From contig VFYY01000023.1 of the NCBI GenBank assembly GCA_016871375.1, forward strand, positions 1-34,231: a DNA stretch of 34,231 bases, given 5' to 3'. Shown piece after piece: positions 1-6,893 of this stretch. Source of the DNA: Acidimicrobiia bacterium. GTDB taxonomy: Bacteria; Acidobacteriota; Vicinamibacteria; Vicinamibacterales; UBA2999. The position numbers and the translations under genes were made by a program. How positions within the stretch are numbered: position 1 is the first letter of the stretch; each line of letters opens with the position of its first letter. The notes beneath the pieces were generated by a model, which did not search any database, had not been told where the DNA came from, and was given only the letters and a program-made list of their open reading frames with translations.

Positions 1-135
1 GAGCCGATCGAGCAGCGCTCCCGCGCCGCGGACCTCCACGCACCACAGCGTAAGAAACGTCGATCGGAAAGTACAGTACGAAGTTTTGGATCACGATGTA
101 CGAATCAATGAATCTGACAAAGTAGTGCTAAAGCC

Positions 136-176
136 GGACACTACGTACCGTACGTAGTGTCCGCCTTCAGGCGGAC
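136..176. repeat. Double palindromic repeat, CGTAGTGTCCG family
   Basis: Arms GGACACTACGTAC (136-148) and GTACGTAGTGTCC (150-162) are perfect inverted repeats around one base. They run into a second hairpin, GTCCGCCTTCAGGCGGAC (159-176). The same unit with one base pair swapped recurs at 24514-24531, and in the other orientation at 7860-7877, so this is a dispersed family. It lies upstream of the first gene. I see no confident gene in bases 1-217. Confidence 0.75.
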
Positions 177-217
177 CAGAATGCGCGGCCCGTCGTCCTA
201 ACCCGCGGGAGGGAGAG

Positions 218-619
218 ATGAAGCTTCTACTCGCGGTGTGTGCCGTTCTGCTTGCCGGCGCCGGCACAGCCTTTGCCCAGCAGACCTGCCTGCACGATCG
301 GTCCGAGACGCAGGCGGACCGGACGCGGCGCGAGCGGGCGATCACCGTCGCGCGCGCGATCAACACGGCGGAGCACATGGGGCTCTCGCCGCGGCAGCCG
401 GGACAGCGCTACCGCCCGTTCGAGCAGCTCACGATGGTCCCCGCCATCCCGGCGGGCTTCGAGCTGCAGTTTCACACCGACGGCGATACTTACACGTTTT
501 CTCTGAAGGACACGCGGGATCCGTGCAAATACGCGATCTTCTCGGATCAGGAGGGGCTCATCTACGAAGCGGCGCCCATGCGCCCTGAGGCGCGCGTCGT
601 GCCGCTCGGCACGACGTAG
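218..619 (+). CDS. Small secreted protein of unknown function
   Basis: A 133-residue protein with a clear signal peptide: MK, then a hydrophobic stretch of about 14 residues ending in AFA-QQ near residue 20. The ATG follows a strong purine-rich ribosome-binding site (GGGAGGGAGAG). The mature part is about 113 residues, with two cysteines (near residues 24 and 102) that could form a disulfide after export. The middle is rich in arginine and the C-terminal half in alternating polar and aromatic residues, suggesting a small beta-rich domain. I do not recognise the family. A GC-rich hairpin follows directly after the stop. Confidence 0.75.
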   Translation: MKLLLAVCAVLLAGAGTAFAQQTCLHDRSETQADRTRRERAITVARAINTAEHMGLSPRQPGQRYRPFEQLTMVPAIPAGFELQFHTDGDTYTFSLKDTRDPCKYAIFSDQEGLIYEAAPMRPEARVVPLGTT

Positions 620-640
620 GGCGGACCCTTGCGGTCCGCC
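620..640. repeat. Intergenic hairpin GGCGGACC/GGTCCGCC
   Basis: Eight-base perfect arms with a five-base loop begin two bases after the stop of the small secreted protein and end 24 bases before the next start. The arms match those flanking the insert in tctB (21345-21352 and 21382-21389), so it belongs to the dispersed hairpin family. It may weaken read-through, but no U-tract follows. Confidence 0.6.
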
Positions 641-664
641 TCGTTGTGAATGAGAATCGGCGCC

Positions 665-1600
665 ATGAAAAGACGCGCCGTACTCGTCACGCTCGTCGGC
701 GTCGGGATGCTCACCGCCGTCCTGGCCCCCATGGTGGGAGCAGTGCAACAGCCCCCCGCGCAGCCGCGGGTCGTCACCGTCGAGAAGCTGAAGGACAACC
801 TGTACGTGATGGGCGGCATGGGCGGCGGCGGCAACACCGCCGTGTTCATCGGCGCCGCCGGCGTCACCGTCGTCGACACCAAGAACCCCGGCTGGGGCCA
901 GCCGCTGCTGGAGGCGATCCGCAAGGTCACCGACAAGCCGGTCGCGACGATCGTCAACACGCACACGCACGGCGACCACGTCAGCGGCAACGTGGACTTC
1001 CCGGCGAGCGTCGAGGTCGTCACCCACGCCAACACCGCCGCCAACATGCAGAAGATGGCCGCGCCGTCCGGCTTCCCGCCGGCGACGACCAACATCATCA
1101 AGGAACATGGCGGTCACGGGCTGCCCAGGCGCACGTTCACCGACCGCCTGACGCTCGGAGGCGGCGCCGACCAGATCGACCTCTATTACTTCGGCCGCGG
1201 CCACACGAATGGCGACGCCTGGGTGGTGTTTCCGGCGCTGCGCGTGATGCACGCCGGCGACATCTTCTCGGGCAAGAACGTGCCGCTCCTGGACGGTGTG
1301 AATGGCGGGAGCGGGGTGGCCATCGGCGACACGCTCGCCAAGGCGCATGCCGCCACCGTCAAGAGCGTGGACCAGATCATCACCGGCCACTCGACGGTGA
1401 TGGCGCCGGCCGACCTGCTGCAGTACGCCGAGTTCAACAAGGAGTTCCTCGCGGCCGTGCAGGCGGGCAAGAAGGCGGGGCAGACGGTCGAGCAGATCGC
1501 GGCGAGCTGGAAGATTCCGGCCAGGTACACCGGCTACGCCGAACCGGCCGCGATGCGGCTCCTCAGTAACGTTCGCGTCACCTACGACGAGATCAGATAA
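665..1600 (+). CDS. Secreted MBL-fold metallo-hydrolase
   Basis: A 311-residue MBL-fold protein with an N-terminal signal peptide (MKRR, hydrophobic core, GAVQQ near residue 29). The zinc site is visible: HTHGDH at residues 100-105, then a GRGHTNGD histidine, the HAGD aspartate and the ITGHST histidine, all in the expected order. This subgroup is periplasmic or secreted; the substrate cannot be read from sequence. An ATG at 650 would add five residues before the positive N-terminus, so 665 gives the more typical signal peptide. Two other exported MBL proteins of different subtype lie at 14193 and 32338. A perfect 28-base palindrome starts eight bases after the stop. Confidence 0.9.
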   Translation: MKRRAVLVTLVGVGMLTAVLAPMVGAVQQPPAQPRVVTVEKLKDNLYVMGGMGGGGNTAVFIGAAGVTVVDTKNPGWGQPLLEAIRKVTDKPVATIVNTHTHGDHVSGNVDFPASVEVVTHANTAANMQKMAAPSGFPPATTNIIKEHGGHGLPRRTFTDRLTLGGGADQIDLYYFGRGHTNGDAWVVFPALRVMHAGDIFSGKNVPLLDGVNGGSGVAIGDTLAKAHAATVKSVDQIITGHSTVMAPADLLQYAEFNKEFLAAVQAGKKAGQTVEQIAASWKIPARYTGYAEPAAMRLLSNVRVTYDEIR

Positions 1601-1607
1601 GGACGCC

Positions 1608-1635
1608 GTAGGGGCGACGCATGCGTCGCCCCTAC
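1608..1635. repeat. Perfect 28-bp palindrome
   Basis: GTAGGGGCGACGCA followed by its exact reverse complement. It lies between the MBL gene and the Nramp-like gene, ending 8 bases before the proposed CTG start. A degraded relative (GGGCGAC, six bases, GTCGCCC) sits at 2838-2857 just after the Nramp-like stop, so the transporter gene is bracketed by two copies of this repeat type. Confidence 0.85.
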
Positions 1636-1643
1636 CGAGACAT

Positions 1644-2837
1644 CTGCGCATCTCGCTCAAAGACATCGGCCCGGGACTGATCCTCGCCGCCACGGGCGTC
1701 GGCGTCGGCGACATGGTGTCGTCCACGATCGCCGGCGCGGACTACGGCCTGACGCTCCTCTGGGCGCTCGCGGCCGGCGTGCTGGTGAAGTTCGCGGTCA
1801 CCGAGGGCGGGGCGCGGTGGCAGCTCGCCACCGGCCGCACGCTCGTCCGGGGCTGGCGCGATCACCTGCCCACCTGGGCGATCCTCGCGTTCTTCGTCTA
1901 CTTCGTCACGTGGACCTACTTCGTCTCCAGCGCGCTGGTGGCGGCGAGCGCGCTCGTGCCGGCGGCGATCATCCCGTCCGTCCCACTGCCCGTGTGGGGC
2001 CTCATCCACGCGGTGGCCGCGCTCGCGCTCGTCTGGTTCGGCCGCTACGAGGCGTTTCTCAACCTGATGAAGGTGTTCGTCGGGTTCAAGCTCGCGGCCG
2101 TGATCGCCGCCGCGCTGCTGATCGTGCTGTGGTCGGGCGCCGACTGGGCGGCGACGGCGGCGCGCGAACCGCTGACGCCGGCCTACGCGCTGTCGCTGAT
2201 GGGGGGCGTGGGCGGCACGGTGACGCTGCTGTCCTACGGCTACTGGATGCGGGAGCAGGGCTGGTCCGGCACCGCGCGCGTGCCGTCGGCGCGCGTGGAC
2301 CTCACCGTCTCGTTCCTCATCGCGTTCGTCTTCTCCGCGGCGATGATGTTCCTGTCGAGCCAGATCGAGTGGTCGGGCGAGATCCTGGATCAGGGGCCGC
2401 GGCTCTGCCTGATGCTGGCGGACCGGATCGGCCAGGAAGTCGGGCCGATCGGCCGCGCCATCTTCCTCGCCGGGTTCTGGGGCGCGGCGTTCTCGTCCGT
2501 GCTCGGGGTGTGGCACGGCGTGCCGTTCCTGTTCGACGACTTTCTCCACCTGTGGCGCCGGCAGCCGCCCACCGGCCAGCGCGGCGCGGCGTACCGGAGC
2601 TGGGCGGGCTACCAGACGGCGGCCGCCATCTCTGCGCTGCTCATCCCGCGGCCCGTCTGGCTGGTCTTTGCCTACACCGTTGTCGGTTCGCTGTTCTTCC
2701 CGTTCGTGATTTCGACACTCCTGTGGCTCAACAATTCCCGGTTCATGCCCGCGGAATGGCGGAGCTCAGCCGTCATCAACGTCATTCTGGGCGCCGCGCT
2801 CACCCTTTACGGCTATCTGGCGGTTTCGGCGTTGTAG
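1644..2837 (+). CDS. Nramp-family transporter, non-canonical clade
   Basis: A multi-spanning inner-membrane protein of about 397 residues with roughly ten hydrophobic segments, recognised as Nramp-like from its opening segment (GPGLILAATGVGVGDM, then STIAGADYG). Canonical Nramp metal transporters carry DPGN in helix 1 and MPH in helix 6. Here helix 1 reads GVGVGD and the helix 6 region reads LLSYGYWMREQGW, so transition-metal selectivity should not be assumed. The first ATG (1713) would cut off half of helix 1. The frame is open upstream and the only near start that retains the helix is CTG at 1644, with GAGA just before it. That start is inferred. No metal-responsive regulator lies nearby. 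Confidence 0.8.
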   Translation: MRISLKDIGPGLILAATGVGVGDMVSSTIAGADYGLTLLWALAAGVLVKFAVTEGGARWQLATGRTLVRGWRDHLPTWAILAFFVYFVTWTYFVSSALVAASALVPAAIIPSVPLPVWGLIHAVAALALVWFGRYEAFLNLMKVFVGFKLAAVIAAALLIVLWSGADWAATAAREPLTPAYALSLMGGVGGTVTLLSYGYWMREQGWSGTARVPSARVDLTVSFLIAFVFSAAMMFLSSQIEWSGEILDQGPRLCLMLADRIGQEVGPIGRAIFLAGFWGAAFSSVLGVWHGVPFLFDDFLHLWRRQPPTGQRGAAYRSWAGYQTAAAISALLIPRPVWLVFAYTVVGSLFFPFVISTLLWLNNSRFMPAEWRSSAVINVILGAALTLYGYLAVSAL

Positions 2838-2857
2838 GGGCGACGCACTTGTCGCCC
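2838..2857. repeat. Imperfect copy of the GGGGCGACGCA palindrome
   Basis: GGGCGAC and GTCGCCC arms around a six-base loop, starting at the base after the stop of the Nramp-like gene. It shares GTAGGGGCGACGCA with the perfect palindrome at 1608-1635. It may act as a 3' hairpin for the transporter transcript. Confidence 0.6.
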
Positions 2858-2905
2858 GGCACTACGTTTGCTCAGCCGATCAGCCGACAATAGTTCAGGG
2901 ACCCC

Positions 2906-3609
2906 ATGGTGAAAGTCGAGCTCCATACGCATACCTCGGACGACCCGGTCGATTACATTCCTACACCGCTTTTGCGCTGATCGATCGCGCCGCCGCGCTC
3001 GGCTACGGCGCGCTCGCGGTGACGCTGCACGAGAGCGCGCTGGACGTCGGTCCGCTGGAGTCCTACGCGGCCGCGCGCGGCATCGTGCTCATTTCCGGCG
3101 TCGAGCGCAGCATCGAGGGGCGCCACGTCCTGCTGCTGAATTTCCCGCGCGGCACCGAGGACGTCCACACCTTCGACGACCTGCGCCGCCTGAAGGCGCA
3201 GGCCCCCGGCGGTCTGGTGGTCGCGCCGCATCCGTTCTTCCCGGGCGGGCAGTCGCTCTTCGGCACGCTCACCGAGCACGCGGATCTCTTCGACGCGGTG
3301 GAATACAACGCGATGTACACCGCGTCGCTGAATTTCAACGGCCGCGCCGCGGCGTGGGCGCGCCGCCACGGCAAGCCGATGGTCGGCAACGGCGACGTGC
3401 ATCGCCTGGTGCAGCTCGGCACGACGTACTCGCTGGTGGACGCCGCGCCGAACGCCGCCGCGATCTGCGCGGCGATCGCCGCCGGCCGCGTCCGCGTCAT
3501 CACGCAGCCGGTCTCCTGGGCGACGGCCATCACCGTCGTCGGCAGCCTGCTCGCCCTGGACATCCTCGGCGCGAGAAACTGGCTTCGCCCGCAGCCCGCT
3601 TCTGTCTAA
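2906..3609 (+). CDS. PHP-domain phosphoesterase, frameshifted
   Basis: A PHP-family metal-dependent phosphoesterase of about 235 residues. The N-terminus starts MVKVELHTHTSDDP with the HxH metal motif, but the frame opened at 2906 stops at 2978. The homologous protein continues in the next frame from about 2962 (YTAFALIDRAAALGYGALAV). A single missing base near 2960 restores one continuous protein. Later metal ligands are all present: GVERSIEGRH, VAPHPFF and GNGDVHR. PHP proteins of this size hydrolyse phosphoesters or nucleotide derivatives; the substrate is unknown. Because the remaining codons are intact, this is either a recent mutation or an assembly error. If real, translation would be limited to 24 residues or to an internal start lacking the first two histidines. 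Confidence 0.75.
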
Positions 3610-3673
3610 CCCCCAACCTCCAATTCCCAACTCCCAAGGCGTCTTGGGCGTTGGAAGTTGGCAGTTGGGAGTT
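3610..3673. repeat. Inverted repeat of CCCAACTCCCAA type
   Basis: A C/A-rich arm (CAATTCCCAACTCCCAA) is followed by GGCGTCTTGGGCGTTGG and a G/T-rich return arm (GTTGGCAGTTGGGAG), giving a long imperfect hairpin between the PHP gene and ilvA. The same repeat, with the shared words CAATTCCCAA and GTCTTGGGCGTTGG, occurs at 25267-25336 where it is coding. Here it is purely intergenic and may separate the two transcripts. Confidence 0.75.
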
Positions 3674-3691
3674 TGATAGGCTGTTAGCGCC

Positions 3692-5230
3692 ATGGAAGTC
3701 GGCTCAACCCGCAGCGCGTCGCTGACGCAGCTCCTGCACGACATCCTCAAGAGCCGTGTGTACGACGTGGCGAAGGAGACGCCGCTCGACCTCGCCCCGC
3801 GCCTGTCGCGGCGCCTCGGCAACGAGGTGCTCTTCAAGCGCGAGGACCTGCAGCCGGTCTTCAGCTTCAAGCTGCGCGGCGCCTACAACAAGATCGTGCA
3901 CCTCGACGAACAGGAACGGGCGCGCGGCATCATCACCGCCAGCGCCGGCAACCACTCGCAGGGCGTCGCCTTCTCCGCGCGCAAGCTCGGACTGCGCGCC
4001 ACGATCGTGATGCCGCAGACGACCCCGCAGATCAAGGTGGATGCGGTGCGCGCGATGGGCGCCGAGGTGGTGCTGGCGGGCGACAGCTACGGCGACGCGA
4101 AGGCGCACTGCGACGGGCTGGTGGCCGAGACGGGGATGACGTTCATCCACCCGTTCGACGATCCGCTCGTCATCGCCGGGCAGGGGACGATCGGCGCCGA
4201 GATCCTGCGCCACAGCCAGGACCGGCTGTCGGCCGTGTTCGTGCCCGTCGGCGGCGGCGGGCTCATCGCCGGCATCGCCGGCTATCTCAAGGTGCTGCGG
4301 CCCGACGTCCGCATCATCGGCGTCGAGCCGTTCGAGGCCGACGCGATGTACCAGTCACTGGCGGCGGGGCGCCGCGTGCGCCTCGACCACGTCGGCCTCT
4401 TTGCCGACGGCGTCGCCGTGCGCGAGGTCGGCGAGCTGACGTTCCCGATCGTGCAGGAGACCGTGGACGAGATCGTGCGCGTCAGCAACGACGAGGTCTG
4501 CGCGGCGATCAAGGACGTCTTCGACGACACGCGGACGGTGATGGAGCCGGCCGGCGCGCTCGCGGCGGCGGGGCTCAAGGCCTGGGTCGAGCGCGAAGGC
4601 GTGCGCGAGCGGTCGCTGGTGGCGGTGCTGAGCGGCGCCAACATGAACTTCGACCGCCTGCGGTTCGTGGCCGAGCGCGCGGAGGTGGGCGAGGCGCGCG
4701 AGGCGCTGCTCGCGGTCACCATCCCCGAGCGGCCGGGCGCCTTCCGCGAGTTCTGCGCCGCCCTCGGCCGCCGCGTCGTCACCGAGTTCAACTACCGGCT
4801 GAGCGGGCGCCAGCAGGCGCACATCTTCGTCGGCGTCGCCACGCAGTCGCGGCAGGACGGCAGCGCGCTGGCGCAGAAGCTCTGCGCGATGGGCTACGAG
4901 ACCGTGGACCTCACCGACAACGAGATGGCCAAGCTGCACGTGCGCCACATGGTCGGCGGCCACGCGCCGGAGGTGCGCCACGAGCGCCTGTGCCGCTTCG
5001 AGTTCCCCGAGCGTCCGGGCGCGCTCACCGGGTTCCTCGAGAAGCTGGGCGGCCGCTGGAACATCAGCCTGTTCCACTACCGCAACCACGGCGCCGACTT
5101 CGGCCGCGTGCTCGCCGGCTTCGAGGTGAACGACACCGACCTGGGCGACTTCCGCGACTTCCTCGAGGCGCTCGGCTATCCCTACACGCCGGAGTACGAG
5201 AACCCCGCCTATCGCTTCTTTCTGAGCTAG
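3692..5230 (+). CDS. ilvA: Threonine ammonia-lyase, biosynthetic type
   Basis: A 512-residue PLP enzyme that deaminates threonine to 2-oxobutanoate, the first committed step to isoleucine. The length matches E. coli IlvA (514). The PLP lysine lies in SFKLRGAYN (K60). The glycine-rich phosphate loop GGGGLI lies near residues 188-193. The catalytic domain runs to about residue 330. Two ACT-like regulatory modules follow, with starts visible at VTIPERPGAFREF and FEFPERPGALTGF, the arrangement that binds isoleucine and valine in the long form. The start ATG is 18 bases past the intergenic repeat. The stop overlaps the tadA start by one base, so the two genes are probably co-transcribed. No leader peptide or other isoleucine gene is nearby. 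Confidence 0.95.
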   Translation: MEVGSTRSASLTQLLHDILKSRVYDVAKETPLDLAPRLSRRLGNEVLFKREDLQPVFSFKLRGAYNKIVHLDEQERARGIITASAGNHSQGVAFSARKLGLRATIVMPQTTPQIKVDAVRAMGAEVVLAGDSYGDAKAHCDGLVAETGMTFIHPFDDPLVIAGQGTIGAEILRHSQDRLSAVFVPVGGGGLIAGIAGYLKVLRPDVRIIGVEPFEADAMYQSLAAGRRVRLDHVGLFADGVAVREVGELTFPIVQETVDEIVRVSNDEVCAAIKDVFDDTRTVMEPAGALAAAGLKAWVEREGVRERSLVAVLSGANMNFDRLRFVAERAEVGEAREALLAVTIPERPGAFREFCAALGRRVVTEFNYRLSGRQQAHIFVGVATQSRQDGSALAQKLCAMGYETVDLTDNEMAKLHVRHMVGGHAPEVRHERLCRFEFPERPGALTGFLEKLGGRWNISLFHYRNHGADFGRVLAGFEVNDTDLGDFRDFLEALGYPYTPEYENPAYRFFLS

Positions 5231-5679
5231 TGCACGCTACTTTCATGGCTGCCGCGCTGGACGAGGCGCGCCGAGGTCTCGCCGCCGGCGAGGTCCCGAT
5301 CGGCGCCGTCCTCGTCATCGGCGGCCGCATCGTGGCACGCGCGTTCAACCAGCCGATTGGCGCCGTGGACCCCACCGCGCACGCCGAGGTGCTGGTGCTG
5401 CGTGACGCCGCCCGGCAGGCGGGGAACTACCGCCTGACGGACGCCACCGTGTACGTGACGGTGGAACCGTGCCTGATGTGCGTCGGCGCGCTCGTGCACG
5501 CGCGGGTGCATGAAGTCGTCTACGGCGCGGCGGAGCCGAAGACCGGCGCGCTCGTCTCGACCGCGCGCGCGCTCGACACGCCGGGGCTCAACCACCGGTT
5601 CGTGGTCACGGGCGGTGTGCTCGAGGAGGAGTGCCGCGACCTCATCCAGGGATTCTTCCGCGAAAAGCGTCAGTTATAA
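5230..5679 (+). CDS. tadA: tRNA adenosine(34) deaminase
   Basis: A 149-residue zinc deaminase that converts adenosine 34 of tRNA-Arg(ACG) to inosine so it can read CGU, CGC and CGA. The zinc and catalytic residues are clear: HAE at 51-53 and PCLMC at 80-84. The GTG at 5230 overlaps the ilvA stop (TAGTG) and gives VHATFMAAALDEARRG, matching the usual N-terminal helix of TadA. The ATG at 5245 would remove five residues from it. The last codons overlap the -10 element of the downstream tRNA gene. Length and motifs are normal for the family. Confidence 0.93.
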   Translation: MHATFMAAALDEARRGLAAGEVPIGAVLVIGGRIVARAFNQPIGAVDPTAHAEVLVLRDAARQAGNYRLTDATVYVTVEPCLMCVGALVHARVHEVVYGAAEPKTGALVSTARALDTPGLNHRFVVTGGVLEEECRDLIQGFFREKRQL

Positions 5680-5680
5680 T
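5653..5680 (+). promoter_or_regulatory. Likely promoter of tRNA-Ser
   Basis: A perfect TATAAT (5675-5680) overlaps the tadA stop codon and sits 13 bases before the mature tRNA 5' end. A poor -35 match (TTCTTC, 5653-5658) is 16 bases upstream. Spacing to the tRNA is typical of a housekeeping promoter with a short leader. Confidence 0.5.
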
Positions 5681-5692
5681 GTTGTGTTCGAC

Positions 5693-5783
5693 GGAGAGGT
5701 ACCGAAGTGGTCGTAACGGGGGCGCCTCGAAAGCGTCTTGTCGGGTAACCGGCACGTGGGTTCGAATCCCACCCTCTCCGCCA
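5693..5783 (+). tRNA. tRNA-Ser (anticodon CGA)
   Basis: It folds as a class II tRNA. The acceptor stem is GGAGAGG with CCTCTCC, discriminator G and an encoded CCA. The anticodon stem GGCGC/GCGTC encloses loop CTCGAAA with anticodon CGA, reading UCG. The long variable arm is TGTCGG, loop GTAA, CCGGCA. The T-arm is GTGGG, TTCGAAT, CCCAC. All parts are intact, so it should be functional. A toxin-like module and duplicated 38-base repeats lie directly downstream. Confidence 0.95.
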
Positions 5784-5798
5784 CTCTTCGCTCGCTCC

Positions 5799-5836
5799 GC
5801 TCGCTCGAGGGCGGCGAGGGTGGGCTTCTTGGCATC
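5799..5836 (+). repeat. 38-bp direct repeat, copy 1
   Basis: Identical to 5905-5942. It contains GGCGGCGAGGGTGGG, whose reverse complement matches the 3' end of tRNA-Ser (CCCACCCTCTCCGCC, 5768-5782) at 14 of 15 positions. A transcript running past the tRNA could therefore form a hairpin with the tRNA 3' end. Confidence 0.8.
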
Positions 5837-5904
5837 GCGCCAGGCGCATGCGCACCTGGCGACTTGGCGCGAATCCCGTCGCCTTCGCCTTCTTCACTCA
5901 CTGC

Positions 5905-5942
5905 GCTCGCTCGAGGGCGGCGAGGGTGGGCTTCTTGGCATC
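5905..5942 (+). repeat. 38-bp direct repeat, copy 2
   Basis: An exact duplicate of 5799-5836, 106 bases downstream. Both copies are followed by GGCGCGAATCCC-like words, so a longer unit of about 100 bases was probably duplicated and then diverged. The 5784-6010 interval holds only these repeats and no convincing gene. Confidence 0.8.
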
Positions 5943-6010
5943 AAGCGCCGCGCCTACGGCGCAGCGCTATTCGGCGCGAATCCCTTTGGCGCGAATCCAC
6001 TTCACCTGAC

Positions 6011-6604
6011 GTGAGCGAGCCACGCCCGAGCGTCGTTATCCTGGCCGGCCCGAACGGCGCTGGCAAATCAACCGCAGCACCCGAACTGCTGCAGGATGAG
6101 CTGTCCGTCAACGAATTCGTGAACGCAGACGTGATCGCCCGCGGGCTCTCGGCTTTCGATCCGGAGGGCGCCGCGATCGCAGCGGGGCGCGTGATGCTGG
6201 CAAGGCTCCACGAGCTCGCAGAGCAGCGGGCCAGCTTCGCGTTTGAAACCACGCTGGCGAGTCGCTCGTTTGCGCCGTGGCTGCGGGATCTTCGCGACTC
6301 CGGGTACGCGGTTCATCTCTTCTTCCTCTGGCTATCTTCGGCTGACCTGGCCGTTCAACGCGTCGCTCAGCGGGTCACCACGGGCGGACATAACGTTCCC
6401 GAGGACACGGTTCGGCGCCGGTACCGGGCCGGCATCCGCAACTTCTTCAGCTTGTATCAGCCGCTCGCGACGAGTTGGGCTGTGTACGACTGTTCCGGGC
6501 CGAAGGCAAAGCTGATTGCGGAAGGTGTGGAATCTAGGCCGCCGAAGGTCTACGATGAGGGTGTCTGGGCGTTCGTCCAGCACCAGGGCCAAGATGAAGA
6601 CTGA
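6011..6604 (+). CDS. Zeta-toxin-like P-loop kinase
   Basis: A 197-residue P-loop protein of the zeta-toxin/chloramphenicol-phosphotransferase-like group. The Walker A motif is GPNGAGKST at residues 13-21. FVNADVIARGL and the FETTLASRSF block, which in this family position the substrate, follow in the usual order, with a C-terminal RRRYRAGIRNFF arginine segment. Characterised zeta toxins phosphorylate UDP-N-acetylglucosamine; short chromosomal relatives like this are less well studied. A GTG at 6011 puts the start just before the first beta strand; no ATG fits. Its end overlaps the next small gene by 11 bases, the pattern of a toxin-antitoxin pair. It sits just behind a tRNA gene in repeat-rich DNA, a common place for mobile genes. 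Confidence 0.85.
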   Translation: MSEPRPSVVILAGPNGAGKSTAAPELLQDELSVNEFVNADVIARGLSAFDPEGAAIAAGRVMLARLHELAEQRASFAFETTLASRSFAPWLRDLRDSGYAVHLFFLWLSSADLAVQRVAQRVTTGGHNVPEDTVRRRYRAGIRNFFSLYQPLATSWAVYDCSGPKAKLIAEGVESRPPKVYDEGVWAFVQHQGQDED

Positions 6605-6776
6605 AGCGCAAAAGAACGTAGATCGCATCCTCAGGGAGGATCGGCGCGTAGTCGGCGAGGCCATCAACCGCGGCATCCGGAAGGCGATGCTTCGGCACAA
6701 GAAGGATGGCGATCAGGTCGTTGTCGAGCGCGACGGCAAGATCGAGTGGGTGAAGCCCGAGGACCTCGGTTTCTAG
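6594..6776 (+). CDS. Small partner of zeta-like toxin, possible antitoxin
   Basis: A 60-residue protein whose ATG lies inside the 3' end of the zeta-like gene, so translation is probably coupled. The N-terminal 35 residues are highly charged and predicted helical (VDRILREDRRVVGEAINRG). The C-terminus is a short beta-like segment, QVVVERDGKIEWVKPEDL. Small proteins with this helix-plus-strand layout and an RDGKI-like strand commonly accompany short zeta-type kinases. The antitoxin role is inferred from size and overlap, not from a recognised family. Order toxin-then-partner is the reverse of the epsilon-zeta operon. Confidence 0.65.
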   Translation: MKTEAQKNVDRILREDRRVVGEAINRGIRKAMLRHKKDGDQVVVERDGKIEWVKPEDLGF

Positions 6777-6893
6777 CTCTCCCGTCCCGCAGTACATCGC
6801 TGCCAACTTCCCACGTTCCCTTCGGTTCGACACGTTCGACGTGTTCTCGATTGCACTATCCACTCCTCAGTGAGAAGGTATTGGCGGGAGTGA

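Noticed and set aside
1-17. A 17-base exact match to 9761-9777
   Set aside because: On the minus strand both read as codons for LLDRL in a GC-rich codon bias, so chance is a sufficient explanation.
1-60. Possible edge of a gene on either strand
   Set aside because: Several frames are open but the stretch is too short and no family motif is visible.
227-1726. Long open frame on the minus strand opposite the first two genes
   Set aside because: It is antisense to two genes with signal peptides and one with clear MBL motifs; its product is low-complexity R/V/D/H-rich, as expected for a GC-rich shadow frame.
5799-5942. Direct repeats that might be a CRISPR array
   Set aside because: Only two copies, one 68-base spacer with its own repeated words, and no cas gene in the window.
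6830-6844. Small inverted repeat ACACG/CGTGT before the secreted protein at 6894, considered as an operator
   Set aside because: Five-base arms are too short to separate from chance and no regulator gene is adjacent.
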